Origin: Gammaproteobacteria bacterium
Lineage (GTDB): Bacteria; Pseudomonadota; Gammaproteobacteria; Pseudomonadales; Pseudohongiellaceae
Direction: 5' to 3'
Assembly: GCA_030654835.1 (NCBI GenBank)
Contig: JAURWS010000012.1
Location: 186,001 to 250,000 of the forward strand
Length of the DNA stretch: 64,000 bases
In this document: one piece after another, positions 1 to 9,060 of the stretch
Layout: the number at the start of each line of letters is the position of its first letter
Numbering within the stretch: position 1 is the stretch's first letter
Made by a program: the position numbers and the translations under genes
The notes under the pieces: model-generated
The model's database searches: none
What the model was told of the DNA's origin: nothing
What the model saw: the letters and a program-made list of their open reading frames with translations, nothing else

Positions 1-2
1 TC

Positions 3-2009
3 GACAAGTGTGCGCACGGCATGTTGTCGCTGAAAAATTCCATGGCCTGGGACGAGAAAGTCTTTGGCCGTGAATACGATCTGGATATCTTCATGATCGT
101 CGCCGTCGATGACTTCAACATGGGGGCGATGGAGAACAAAGGCCTGAATATTTTCAACACTTCGTGCGTGCTGGCCAATCCTGCTACCACGACCGATGTG
201 GCGTTTCAGCGCGTCGAAGCAGTGGTGGCACACGAATATTTCCACAACTGGTCGGGCAATCGCGTGACCTGTCGTGACTGGTTTCAGCTTAGCCTGAAGG
301 AAGGTTTCACGGTGTTCCGCGACGCGGAATTTTCCGCCGACATGGGGTCGCGCACCGTCAAACGCATCGATGATGTCAGCTTCCTGCGCACCACCCAGTT
401 CGCCGAAGATGCAGGCCCGATGGCCCACTCAGTGCGGCCGGATTCCTACATGGAAATCTCCAACTTCTACACGCTGACCATCTACGAGAAGGGCGCGGAA
501 GTGGTGCGCATGATCAAGGAGTTGCTCGGTGACGAGCACTTCCGCAAGGGCAGCGATCTGTATTTCGAACGCCACGACGGGCAGGCCGTCACCACCGAAG
601 ATTTCGTGAAGGCGATGGAGGATGCGAGTGGCGTTGACCTGACGCTGTTCCGCAACTGGTATGCGCAGGCCGGCACGCCGCACCTCGATGTCAGCGAGCA
701 ATACGACGCGACCGCACGCACCTATACACTGTCGGTGACACAGTCCTGTCCTCCGACGCCAGAGCAACCCGTGAAGCTGCTATTCCACATTCCACTGCGC
801 ATGGGGTTGCTGGATCGGCAGGGCAACGAGCTGGTGCTGCGATTGGCAGGCGAGGAGGGCGACAGTGCCGTGACCGAGCGTGTGCTGGATGTCACCGCCC
901 GTCAGCAGAACTTTGTCTTCACCGGCATCGACAGCAAGCCCGTGCCTTCGTTGCTGCGTGGCTTCTCTGCGCCTGTGAAACTGGCCTTCGATTACGCACG
1001 CGATGATCTGCTGTTCCTGATGACCTACGACACCGATGGTTTCAACCGCTGGAATGCCGCACAACAACTCGGCGTCGAGGTGATGACGGAATTACTGCGA
1101 GACCAGCAGGCGGGCAGGGCGCTGGTGCTCGATCAACGCGTCATTACCGCATTCGCCAGTATCCTGCAGACCTGCATCGACAACTGTCACAGCGGTGCCG
1201 CTCAGGACAAGGAAATGGTCGCGCAGTTGCTGACACTGCCAGTCGAAGCCTATTTGAGCGAACTGGCTACCGAGATCGATGCGGCAGGAATTCACGCCGT
1301 GCGCGAATTCGTGGCGAATGAAATAGCTCGCAATCTAAAAGACAGTTTCTACGCGCTCTACGAATTAAATGCCGAGTACGAACCCTATCGTGCCGATGCT
1401 GCAGGCATCGCGCGCCGCGCGTTGAAGAACACTTGTCTTTCTTATCTGATGCGGACTGACGACACACGCTGGTTGAAGGTCTGCCAGTATCTGTACAGCA
1501 CCGCTGACAATATGACCGACGTTGCCGCCGCGTTGCGATTGATGGTCAATAACGAAATGACTGGTGCCGCTGAACTCAGTGCCAGCGCTCTCGCCGATTT
1601 CTATCAGAAGTGGCAACACGAAGCGCTGGTGGTCGATCAGTGGTTCAGTGTGCAGGCGACCTCGGTGCTGCCGGGAACACTCGCCCGCGCGAAAGCATTG
1701 ATGAATCATCCCGCCTTCGATATCAAGAACCCGAACAAAGTGCGCGCGCTGATCGGCGCATTCTGTGGTCAGAATCCGGTGCAGTTCCACGACATCTCCG
1801 GCGCCGGTTACGAGTTCCTTGCCGACCGCATTCTGCAGTTGAACACATTGAATCCGCAGATCGCCTCGCGCCTGCTGACACCGCTGACGCGCTGGAAAAA
1901 ATACAATCCTACCCGGCAAGCGCTGATGCGCGCGCAATTGGAGCGCATCGCAGCCGATACGACGTTGTCCAAGGATGTGTATGAAGTGGTGGTGAAGAGT
2001 TTGAAGTAG
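3..2009 (+). CDS. pepN: aminopeptidase N, 5'-truncated by window edge
   Basis: M1-family zinc metallopeptidase of the bacterial alanyl aminopeptidase type, a cytosolic enzyme that removes N-terminal residues from peptides. The frame is open to the window edge: the residues before the first internal ATG at 21 (DKCAHG) continue the family sequence, so the true start lies upstream. Counting from that ATG, GAMEN is at 35-39, the zinc motif HEYFH at 71-75, and the third zinc ligand Glu at 94 in LKEGFTVFRD. The NFYTLTIYEKGAEV stretch carries the conserved active-site Tyr. The C-terminal helical domain is complete. About 200 N-terminal residues should be missing compared with the usual length near 880. 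The next gene starts 9 bp downstream. Confidence 0.97.
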   Translation, partial: DKCAHGMLSLKNSMAWDEKVFGREYDLDIFMIVAVDDFNMGAMENKGLNIFNTSCVLANPATTTDVAFQRVEAVVAHEYFHNWSGNRVTCRDWFQLSLKEGFTVFRDAEFSADMGSRTVKRIDDVSFLRTTQFAEDAGPMAHSVRPDSYMEISNFYTLTIYEKGAEVVRMIKELLGDEHFRKGSDLYFERHDGQAVTTEDFVKAMEDASGVDLTLFRNWYAQAGTPHLDVSEQYDATARTYTLSVTQSCPPTPEQPVKLLFHIPLRMGLLDRQGNELVLRLAGEEGDSAVTERVLDVTARQQNFVFTGIDSKPVPSLLRGFSAPVKLAFDYARDDLLFLMTYDTDGFNRWNAAQQLGVEVMTELLRDQQAGRALVLDQRVITAFASILQTCIDNCHSGAAQDKEMVAQLLTLPVEAYLSELATEIDAAGIHAVREFVANEIARNLKDSFYALYELNAEYEPYRADAAGIARRALKNTCLSYLMRTDDTRWLKVCQYLYSTADNMTDVAAALRLMVNNEMTGAAELSASALADFYQKWQHEALVVDQWFSVQATSVLPGTLARAKALMNHPAFDIKNPNKVRALIGAFCGQNPVQFHDISGAGYEFLADRILQLNTLNPQIASRLLTPLTRWKKYNPTRQALMRAQLERIAADTTLSKDVYEVVVKSLK

Positions 2010-2018
2010 GGGAGACGG

Positions 2019-2345
2019 ATGTTTGAACGGAGCAAGTTGTATTTGCCAGACAAATACTTGGAGCAAGTAAAGGCTTTGTTGTTACTCCAGATTCCGGATG
2101 CTGAAGTTTGGGCTTATGGCTCCCGTGTGAATGGGAATTACCATGAGACCAGCGATCTGAATCTTGTGGCACGTTTCTCATCGTCAGGAAAGCAAGATGC
2201 ATCTACATTGTCTGAATTGCGAGAAGCATTTACCGAGAGCAACCTGCCTATTTTTGTCAGAATTGTCGACTGGGATGGTATACCCGATTCTTTCAGGGAT
2301 GAAATAACCGCAGGGTATATTGTGGTGCAAGCCAATTTAAGTTGA
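2019..2345 (+). CDS. small nucleotidyltransferase-fold (MNT-type) protein
   Basis: A 108-residue protein with the minimal nucleotidyltransferase fold of the Pol-beta superfamily. The GSRVNG signature is at 34-39, followed by SDLNLV at 45-50 and IVDWD at 82-86. In active members the second motif is normally S-D-x-D; here the second Asp is Asn48 (codon 2160-2162), while Asp46 and Asp84 are kept, so catalysis may be weakened or lost. Some such proteins are antitoxins (MntA) paired with an HEPN toxin or a HI0074-like helical partner. No such partner is encoded next to it. It starts 9 bp after pepN, behind a GGGGAGACGG ribosome site, and is more AT-rich than pepN, which suggests acquisition. Activity is unknown. 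Confidence 0.8.
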   Translation: MFERSKLYLPDKYLEQVKALLLLQIPDAEVWAYGSRVNGNYHETSDLNLVARFSSSGKQDASTLSELREAFTESNLPIFVRIVDWDGIPDSFRDEITAGYIVVQANLS

Positions 2346-2429
2346 ATGTGGTCTGAAAATTACAGCGACACTAGATCAGAAGAGGGCTGAGTGAGCGGGG
2401 CCTAGCGAATTTAATTTATATGGAGATAC

Positions 2430-3290
2430 TTATGCCGCTTTGAGTAATAGATGATTAGCAGCATCAAGAGGCGAGCTGGAGGTAAAGAGATGTATATCAC
2501 GCCGTCCAGCTTCGTACTTTAATTCCTCTACAAAATCAGAGATAGCAGCTGATTCCAATTCAATCGTATTCCCAGGGACTTGGAAAATAAGCTCACAAGT
2601 TTGTGGTTTGAATAATGTAATGTGGTCTCGCAAACAGTCCAGCTGCCATAACTTACTTTGAGCTCTGATCAAGCTCGTCTGAATGCTCTGGGAGTTTGAG
2701 ATCGCGTCAAATTGAGCAGCGTAGTTTTCCGAGAGAAAACCAAACTTTATAGGCATACCACCACTACCTTTGATACTTACCTCTCTCTCAAACATTCCTT
2801 TCAAATCTTTTCTTCTGCGAACGACTTCTTCTACAATGCAGTGACGCCATATTTCAGGAGCAGTTTTCACTTTGATACTTACCGCCTTGTTGATGCGCTC
2901 ATATTCATCAGCGACTGCAAACGAAGAACTGTGCATTGCTGCCCTGAAAACGCCTTCATCAAGGCTATTTGCGCGAGAAACTGACATGGTGCTTGAAAAA
3001 AAGCCATCCAAAGGCGGTTCCCAAGGACTTGCTAAACTATTAAATGCATAAAACTTTTCAGATGCGTCCATACATAGATTCAATGCCCCAGCAATTCTTC
3101 CTCCAAATTTTTCTCCGAAAATTATTTTTAATTTGTGAGTAGGAATCAGCTTAACCGCCATTACTTTCTGATCCATGCCCTTCACGACTACACCCAAAGT
3201 AAATCTTTCTCCAGAATTCTGTACAGGCTCAACTTGCAAGCTGCGCCATGCAAATTCATACTTTGGTATCTGTGGGAATTGTTCTTTCAT
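2430..3290 (-). CDS. hypothetical protein, 286 residues, AT-rich islet
   Basis: I do not recognise this protein. It starts at an ATG reading MKEQFPQIPKYEFAW and ends in LLLKAA. No signal peptide or membrane segment is visible. The N-terminal 60 residues look like beta strands (FTLGVVVKG, VMAVKLIP) and vaguely recall DUF3037-type proteins, but the resemblance is too weak for a call. The middle has a basic helical stretch (EEVVRRRKDLKGMFEREV, roughly 150-167). Base composition is clearly lower in GC than the flanking genes (about 40-45% in sampled lines) and codon use is unlike theirs, so horizontal transfer is likely. It converges on the nucleotidyltransferase-like gene with an 84-bp gap. No partner gene is visible upstream. 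Confidence 0.6.
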   Translation of the reverse strand: MKEQFPQIPKYEFAWRSLQVEPVQNSGERFTLGVVVKGMDQKVMAVKLIPTHKLKIIFGEKFGGRIAGALNLCMDASEKFYAFNSLASPWEPPLDGFFSSTMSVSRANSLDEGVFRAAMHSSSFAVADEYERINKAVSIKVKTAPEIWRHCIVEEVVRRRKDLKGMFEREVSIKGSGGMPIKFGFLSENYAAQFDAISNSQSIQTSLIRAQSKLWQLDCLRDHITLFKPQTCELIFQVPGNTIELESAAISDFVEELKYEAGRRDIHLFTSSSPLDAANHLLLKAA

Positions 3291-3478
3291 AATTACTGCT
3301 TTTCGGCGGATTCATCTTCGATGAGCCTCTTCCGACGTGGCGCCAAGTTTCTTTGTTTTTATATAGCGCAAAGCATAACTTCCACGACTCTCGTTGAGAA
3401 CCCCTAACAGATCAATTCGAGATTAATAGTTTATTGGATTTATGCGATAACACGCTGCTGTTCTGCCACTGCGAAACG

Positions 3479-5917
3479 CTACGCCGTATTCGTCCTCAGC
3501 GTCCGCGTCGCCGCCACATCCCCCTTCGCCACATTGATGATCATGTCCGTGGTCACCGGCACGCGGTTGAACAGATGCCCCCCCATCGCATTCGAGATCG
3601 CACACACCAGCGCCGCCGCCGCGCAGCCCTGAATGGGCTCGCCGACACCCTTGGCGCCGACCGGATTTTGCGGATCGGGAATCTCCACGCCAGCCCAGCT
3701 CATCGTGGTTTTCACATCGAGGTACGACGGCGGTTTAGCCTGGTGGAGCCAGACATTGGCGGGCAGGCCGTTCTGCGGGTCATAGGTGTGGCGTTCGAAA
3801 CCAGCCAGTCCGAAACCCATGATCGCAGCGCTCTTCATCTGCGCGCCCAGCCCTTGCGGATGCAGGATGGTGCCGCAGTCGGCCACGCCCATGTAGTCGA
3901 GAATGTCGTACTTGCCGGTGTCCGGGTCTAGCGCGATCTGCACGAAACCGGCAGCGAGTCCCGCCACGGCGCCCTGACGCGGGATGGTGTCCTTTGCCAC
4001 ACCGATCAAGCCGGTGCCGGCGATGCCTGCGACCGAGGCGCTGGTCATGGCATTGATACCTTCGGGGGCGATCTGGCCGCTGAATTCGCCGCCCAGGGCG
4101 ATGGCGCGCTGTGCCGCCTCGGCATAGCTGAGGGAGCGGCTGGGGTCTGCGCGCAGGAAGACGCGCTCGTCACCAATCTCGAAATCCTCTGGCGTTCCGC
4201 CCAGGTCCAGCGCGGCGATGCGCAGCAGTTTGTCCAGTGCATCCATGGCCGCCACATAATTGGTGCGCGTCATGGTGAACGAGGTGTTGCTGCCGAACTG
4301 GCCCAGATTCCAGGGCAGGTGATGACGGCTGTCGCCACGCTCCACCACGCAATTTTCCCAGCGGCACTTCAACACCTCGGCCGCGACGCGGGAGGTGGTG
4401 GCATAGGAATAGGTGCCCAGATTGCCGACGCCAGTGTGGATGTGCAGCACGCCATCCGGCGTGATACGCACGAGCCCGTCGAAGCCATTGGCGCCTGCGG
4501 AATGGTAAGCCTGACCGATGCCGACACCGATCAGTTTGTTGCCCACGCGCTGGCCGTTGCGGGCGAATTTTTCCTGCCAGCCGAAGGCTTCGGCGCCGAT
4601 GCGCAGTGCCTCGGGCAGATAGGCGCTGGTCACGGACCCCTGCGTGTCGCCAAACAGGGCGTCGTTGCCCGGTGCATTGATGATGCGGATATCCAGCGGG
4701 TCGATGCCCAGTTCGCGAGCCGCCTTGTCCAGCAACGGTTCGATGGCTACCGCGAGCTGGTTCTGGCCCGGACCGCGCTGTGGCCCTTTGGTGGGCGTAT
4801 TGGTGAAGACAGGAATGCCGCGAAAGCGCATGGCCACTGGCGTGTAAACGAGCGACATGGCCTCACCAGCAGATAGCCAGTCCGAGAAGCCCGCGTTGCC
4901 ACCATTGTCCTGAATGATGTAGAGGTCTGCTGCGAGCAGGCGTCCGTCGGCGCGGAACCCGAGCTTGGCGCGGCCTTGGAAGCCGTGGCGGGCGGAGCCG
5001 ATGGCGTATTCTTCCTCGCGGGTGATGCGCATCATCACCGGCTGGCCGATCTTCTTCGCAAAGTGTGCGGGGATCACCATGGAGGGATAGCCTGCGCCCT
5101 TGGAGCCGAAGCCGCCACCGCAGAATTCGGCGATGAAGACGAGATCCTGTGGCGCGATGCCGATGTAGGAGGCGATTGTCGGCACCGGGAAACTCTGGCT
5201 CTGGCTGGAGCCATACAGGAAGCATTTGCCATTTTCCCAATAGGACATGGACGAGCGCGGTTCCATGGAGTGGTGCGCGTTGCTGGCGGTCACGAAACTC
5301 TCGTCGAGGATGAAGGCGGCTTGCGCGAAGCCGGCGTCGAGATCCCCGATCACCCATTCCTCGGTCGGCTCGCCTTGAGGCAATTGCCCGGCATCCATGG
5401 CAGCAAACTCCTCGCGCGTCCAGTGCATGGCGTTGACGCCAGGGTTCAACGTGTCGTTGTCGAGACTGCCTTCCACCAGCGAGGCGCCGGGCACGTTGCC
5501 GCCGATGCGGGCATGGGCGCCATCTGGCTGGAGGCTCGTGAGCGGGTCGACGGAGAATGGCAGGCGCTCGAAGTTGATGATGATGGCCGCGATGGCATCT
5601 TCAGCCGTCTTCTCGTCCACCGCCGCAACGGCCAGTATCGGTTCGCCTACATACACGGGTTCGTTGGTGAGAATCTGCCGTTCCACGCCGGGCAACCGGG
5701 GCACATCGTCGGCGGTCAGGACTCCAATGACACCGGGGATACGCATGGCCTCAGAGGTGTCGATGCTGACGACCCGCGCATGGGGGATAGGGCTGGTGAG
5801 GAGGCGGCAATAGACCATGCCGTCCACTTTGAAGTCTTCTGCATATTTTGCTGCGCCGGTGACTTTGGCGTGCAGGTCCGGCGGAGTGTAGTCCTTGCCG
5901 ATCAGGGAGTAAGCCAT
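3479..5917 (-). CDS. xanthine dehydrogenase-family molybdopterin-binding large subunit (orphan)
   Basis: An 812-residue molybdenum hydroxylase large subunit (aldehyde oxidase / xanthine dehydrogenase / CoxL superfamily). The N-terminal a/b hammerhead domain covers roughly residues 15-125 (KVTGAAKYAEDF, AVAAVDEKTAEDA) and the cofactor-binding domains fill the rest (CGGGFGSKG, RGPGQNQ). The GAKGVGE motif near the C-terminus supplies the catalytic Glu, here Glu760. The RGPGQ loop is not the AYRCSFR loop of true CO dehydrogenase, so CO oxidation is unlikely; the substrate cannot be told from sequence. The start is an ATG with GGAG 8 bp upstream. The small [2Fe-2S] and medium FAD subunits that normally accompany it are not adjacent. 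Confidence 0.9.
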   Translation of the reverse strand: MAYSLIGKDYTPPDLHAKVTGAAKYAEDFKVDGMVYCRLLTSPIPHARVVSIDTSEAMRIPGVIGVLTADDVPRLPGVERQILTNEPVYVGEPILAVAAVDEKTAEDAIAAIIINFERLPFSVDPLTSLQPDGAHARIGGNVPGASLVEGSLDNDTLNPGVNAMHWTREEFAAMDAGQLPQGEPTEEWVIGDLDAGFAQAAFILDESFVTASNAHHSMEPRSSMSYWENGKCFLYGSSQSQSFPVPTIASYIGIAPQDLVFIAEFCGGGFGSKGAGYPSMVIPAHFAKKIGQPVMMRITREEEYAIGSARHGFQGRAKLGFRADGRLLAADLYIIQDNGGNAGFSDWLSAGEAMSLVYTPVAMRFRGIPVFTNTPTKGPQRGPGQNQLAVAIEPLLDKAARELGIDPLDIRIINAPGNDALFGDTQGSVTSAYLPEALRIGAEAFGWQEKFARNGQRVGNKLIGVGIGQAYHSAGANGFDGLVRITPDGVLHIHTGVGNLGTYSYATTSRVAAEVLKCRWENCVVERGDSRHHLPWNLGQFGSNTSFTMTRTNYVAAMDALDKLLRIAALDLGGTPEDFEIGDERVFLRADPSRSLSYAEAAQRAIALGGEFSGQIAPEGINAMTSASVAGIAGTGLIGVAKDTIPRQGAVAGLAAGFVQIALDPDTGKYDILDYMGVADCGTILHPQGLGAQMKSAAIMGFGLAGFERHTYDPQNGLPANVWLHQAKPPSYLDVKTTMSWAGVEIPDPQNPVGAKGVGEPIQGCAAAALVCAISNAMGGHLFNRVPVTTDMIINVAKGDVAATRTLRTNTA

Positions 5918-6031
5918 GCTGGGTCTCCTGTGTTGTTCTTATGAATTGCTGTTATCGATCATGGTTCTTGCAGGACAGAATAGTAAGAAGCCGGTGGGAT
6001 GTCCATGTCCATATCGTTTAGCACCATGCAA

Positions 6032-6173
6032 GGCGCCGCCTGTCCGTATGCCGGTTCAGTGGCATAAAAGACCAGCGCCGAGTGCAGCAAAAAGACCTTG
6101 GGCTTTTTGTGGAGAGAGGGCACCCCGGAGGGGCGCGGTCAGCCGCAGAACCGGCGTGCGGACAGGCGGCGCC
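6032..6173. repeat. large imperfect inverted repeat with nested hairpins
   Basis: The gap 5918-6253 between the molybdoenzyme gene and acnB has no convincing gene. Its main content is an inverted repeat. The left arm is 6032-6057 and the right arm 6148-6173; the arms are complementary at 24 of 26 positions and start GGCGCCGCCTGTCCG. Between them lies a second hairpin, CAAAAAG (6088-6094) pairing with CTTTTTG (6103-6109), and a small CCCC-GGA-GGGG loop near 6123. No target-site duplication flanks the arms. It could be a transcript-end structure shared by the two tandem genes or a small non-autonomous element. Confidence 0.75.
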
Positions 6174-6210
6174 GTTCGAAGTCGTGAAAAGTTAAAAAAA
6201 GAGGGGGAGA

Positions 6211-6239
6211 ATCGCGGGCAGGCCCGCTCCCACAGGAGC
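6211..6239. repeat. REP-like palindrome just downstream of acnB
   Basis: GCGGGC (6214-6219) pairs with GCCCGC (6222-6227) and is followed by TCCCACAGG. A second overlapping stem, GCTCC-CACA-GGAGC, spans 6226-6239. From memory this arrangement is very like the repetitive extragenic palindromes of Pseudomonas (core GCGGGC...GCCCGCTCCCACAG). It lies 14 bp beyond the acnB stop codon, a typical REP position, and may stabilise the acnB mRNA end or end transcription. Only one copy occurs in this window, so repeat status rests on the resemblance. Confidence 0.6.
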
Positions 6240-6253
6240 GAGCCTGGCGTCAA

Positions 6254-8851
6254 TCAGGCAGTGACTACACGCACATCGACCAGTGGAATGGTCTTGGCGT
6301 GTTCCGCCGCGTCCATGTACGACTTGATCTCGTTGAAATTCAGGTAACGGTAGATTTTGTCTGACATCGTATCCACGTTCTTCATGTACACCATGTACTC
6401 CGCCATCGTCGGAATCCGACCCAGCGCTGAGCTCACGGCTGCCAGTTCTGACGAGGCCAGGTACACATTCGCGCCTTCGCCCAGACGGTTCGGGAAGTTA
6501 CGTGTAGACGTCGACACCACGGTTGAACCGGGCGCCACACGTGCCTGGTTGCCCATGCACAGTGAACAGCCCGGCATCTCGGTACGCGCACCGGATACGC
6601 CGAAGACGCTGTACACGCCTTCTTCCACCAACTGATGCTGATCCATCTTCGTCGGCGGGGAGACCCACAGACGGGTCGGGATCACACCCTTCACCTGCTT
6701 GAGCACTTCGCTCGCGGCACGGAAGTGACCGATGTTGGTCATGCACGAACCGATGAACACTTCGTCGATCTTCGTGCCCTGCACGGCAGACAGCGGCTTG
6801 ATATCGTCCGGGTCGTTCGGGCAGGCCAGCAGCGGTTCCTTGATCTCATTCAGATCGATCTCGATGATCTTGAAGTACTCGGCATCGGCATCCGGCTCCA
6901 GCAGTTGCGGATTCTTCAGCCACTCTTCCATCGCACGGGCACGACGCTCGAGAGTACGGGCATCGCCGTAGCCCTGATCGATCATCCAGCGCAGCAGCGT
7001 GATGTTGGACTTGAAGTACTCGATGATCGGTTCCTTGTTCAGGCGGATAGTGCAACCACCGGCAGAACGTTCTGCTGATGCATCGGACAATTCGAAAGCC
7101 TGTTCCACTTTCAGATTCGGCAGGCCTTCGATCTCGAGGATGCGACCGGAGAAGATGTTCTTCTTGCCTTTCTTCTCGACGGTCAGGTCGCCGGACTGCA
7201 GCGCCGCGTAGGGAATTGCATTCACCAGATCACGCAGCGTGATGCCGGGTTGCATCTCACCCTTGAAGCGCACGAGTACGGACTCGGGCATGTCGAGCGG
7301 GATCACGCCAGTCGCGGCAGCAAATGCCACCAGACCAGAGCCGGCCGGGAAGGATATGCCGATGGGGAAACGGGTGTGGGAGTCGCCGCCGGTGCCGACG
7401 GTGTCAGGCAGCAGCATGCGGTTCAGCCAGGAGTGGATGATGCCGTCGCCCGGACGCAGCGCGACGCCGCCGCGGGTCTGGATGAAGTCTGGCAATGTGT
7501 GTTGTGTCTCGATGTCCACCGGCTTCGGATAGGCGGCGGTGTGGCAGAAAGATTGCATCACCAGGTCGGCAGAGAAGCCAAGACATGCCAGGTCTTTCAG
7601 CTCGTCGCGGGTCATCGGCCCCGTGGTGTCCTGGGAACCCACGGTGGTCATCTTCGGTTCGCAGTAGTTGCCCGGACGCACGCCTTTCACGCCGCAGGCC
7701 TTGCCAACCATCTTCTGCGCCAGCGTGTAGCCCTTGTTGGACACTTCGGGATTAAAGGGTAGACGGAAAACTTTTGATGCAGGCAGACCCAACGAGGCGC
7801 GCGCTTTTTCGGTCAGCCCACGACCAATCATGAGGGGGATACGGCCGCCAGCGCGGACTTCATCGAGCAGCACTTCGGTCTTCAGCGTGAAGGTGCTGAT
7901 GACTTCGTTGCTGCCATGGCGGGTAATTCTGCCTTCGTAAGTGTAGATGTCGATGACGTCGCCGGTGTTCAGGTTTTCAACATCACACTCGATCGGGAAG
8001 GCGCCTGCATCTTCCATGGTGTTGAAGAAAATCGGGGCAATCTTGCTGCCGATACACACACCGCCATCACGCTTGTTCGGGATGTGCGGAATGTCGTTGC
8101 CGATGTTCCACAGCACGGAGTTGGTCGCAGATTTGCGCGATGAACCGGTGCCCAGCACGTCGCCGATCAGTGCCACGGGGAAGCCTTGTTTCTTCAGTTC
8201 TTCAATCTGTGCTGCGGCATTGGTGACGCCGTCGCGAGGCATCTTGTACATGGCCAGTGCGTGCAAGGGGATGTCCGGGCGCGACCACGCATCCTGCGCG
8301 GGGGAGAGGTCGTCGGTATTGGTTTCGCCTGGCACCTTGTAGACGCTGACGGTCAACACCTTCGGCAATTCCGGTTTGTTGGTGAACCATTCGGCATCGG
8401 CCCAGGATTGCAGCAGCGCCTTGGCGTGCACGTTGCCCGCTTGCGCGCGTTCTTCGACATCATGGAAGGCGTCGAACATCAGCAATGTGTGTGAGAGTTC
8501 CCTTGCTGCCTGTGCAGCCAACGCGGGACTATCGAGCAGCTTGATCAGTGTCGCGATGTTGTAGCCGCCGAGCATGGTCCCCAGCAGTCTGGTCGCTAGT
8601 GCCTTGTCGATGATCGGGGAAGTGGCTTCGCCGTTGGCAACGGCGGACAGGAATCCTGCCTTCACGTAGGCGGCTTCATCCACGCCAGCAGGCACACGAT
8701 TGGAGATCAGGTCGAGCAGGAAGGCTTCCTCGCCTTTCGGGGGATTCTTCAATAACTCCACGAGAGCAGCAGTTTGCTCGGCATCCAGCGGCTTGGGAAC
8801 GATGCCTTGTGCAGCTCGTTCGGCAACATGTTTACGGTAAGCTTCTAACAC
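6254..8851 (-). CDS. acnB: aconitate hydratase B / 2-methylisocitrate dehydratase
   Basis: AcnB converts citrate to isocitrate in the TCA cycle and also acts on 2-methylisocitrate; it needs a [4Fe-4S] cluster. The N-terminal HEAT-like domain ([16 protein letters not shown]...[31 protein letters not shown]) is characteristic of the B type. The cluster cysteines are in the C-terminal third, including GSCMTN and GCSLCMGN. I chose the GTG at 8851: it is preceded by GAGGG at 7 bp spacing and gives 865 residues, the same length as E. coli AcnB. A longer TTG start at 8878 is possible but lacks support. It is probably transcribed alone, ending in the repeat-rich gap. Confidence 0.97.
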   Translation of the reverse strand: MLEAYRKHVAERAAQGIVPKPLDAEQTAALVELLKNPPKGEEAFLLDLISNRVPAGVDEAAYVKAGFLSAVANGEATSPIIDKALATRLLGTMLGGYNIATLIKLLDSPALAAQAARELSHTLLMFDAFHDVEERAQAGNVHAKALLQSWADAEWFTNKPELPKVLTVSVYKVPGETNTDDLSPAQDAWSRPDIPLHALAMYKMPRDGVTNAAAQIEELKKQGFPVALIGDVLGTGSSRKSATNSVLWNIGNDIPHIPNKRDGGVCIGSKIAPIFFNTMEDAGAFPIECDVENLNTGDVIDIYTYEGRITRHGSNEVISTFTLKTEVLLDEVRAGGRIPLMIGRGLTEKARASLGLPASKVFRLPFNPEVSNKGYTLAQKMVGKACGVKGVRPGNYCEPKMTTVGSQDTTGPMTRDELKDLACLGFSADLVMQSFCHTAAYPKPVDIETQHTLPDFIQTRGGVALRPGDGIIHSWLNRMLLPDTVGTGGDSHTRFPIGISFPAGSGLVAFAAATGVIPLDMPESVLVRFKGEMQPGITLRDLVNAIPYAALQSGDLTVEKKGKKNIFSGRILEIEGLPNLKVEQAFELSDASAERSAGGCTIRLNKEPIIEYFKSNITLLRWMIDQGYGDARTLERRARAMEEWLKNPQLLEPDADAEYFKIIEIDLNEIKEPLLACPNDPDDIKPLSAVQGTKIDEVFIGSCMTNIGHFRAASEVLKQVKGVIPTRLWVSPPTKMDQHQLVEEGVYSVFGVSGARTEMPGCSLCMGNQARVAPGSTVVSTSTRNFPNRLGEGANVYLASSELAAVSSALGRIPTMAEYMVYMKNVDTMSDKIYRYLNFNEIKSYMDAAEHAKTIPLVDVRVVTA

Positions 8852-9000
8852 AGTATTTCCCTCGTGAATTGAGACCAATCAAAGTCCTTTCAGGGTTCTG
8901 ATTAGCTGGTAAAATCGTGTGGCTAGTTTAGGCGATCAGGCGCTGGAACTCCAGTTGAAAGCTGGTCGCCCGGTAGCTGAACAGCCTGCGCTGTACAATA

Positions 9001-9036
9001 AATTGAACCACAAATTGAACCACAAGTTGAACTACA
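9001..9036. repeat. three tandem 12-bp repeats upstream of the DUF1289 gene
   Basis: Two perfect copies of AATTGAACCACA (9001-9012, 9013-9024) are followed by a diverged third, AGTTGAACTACA (9025-9036). They lie between the divergent acnB and DUF1289 genes, ending 24 bp before the latter's start. In the frame of the downstream gene each unit contains a TGA stop, so they are not part of that protein. They could be protein-binding half-sites or slippage-prone DNA. Confidence 0.85.
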
Positions 9037-9060
9037 ACCCGACCGACAAAGGACGCCCGA

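Noticed and set aside
3291..3478. Possible small gene or attachment site upstream of the 286-residue protein
   Set aside because: The only frame ending next to the start is about 17 codons from a TTG; no direct repeats or tRNA fragment were found.
9001..9036. CRISPR-like short repeats
   Set aside because: The units are directly adjacent 12-mers with no spacers.
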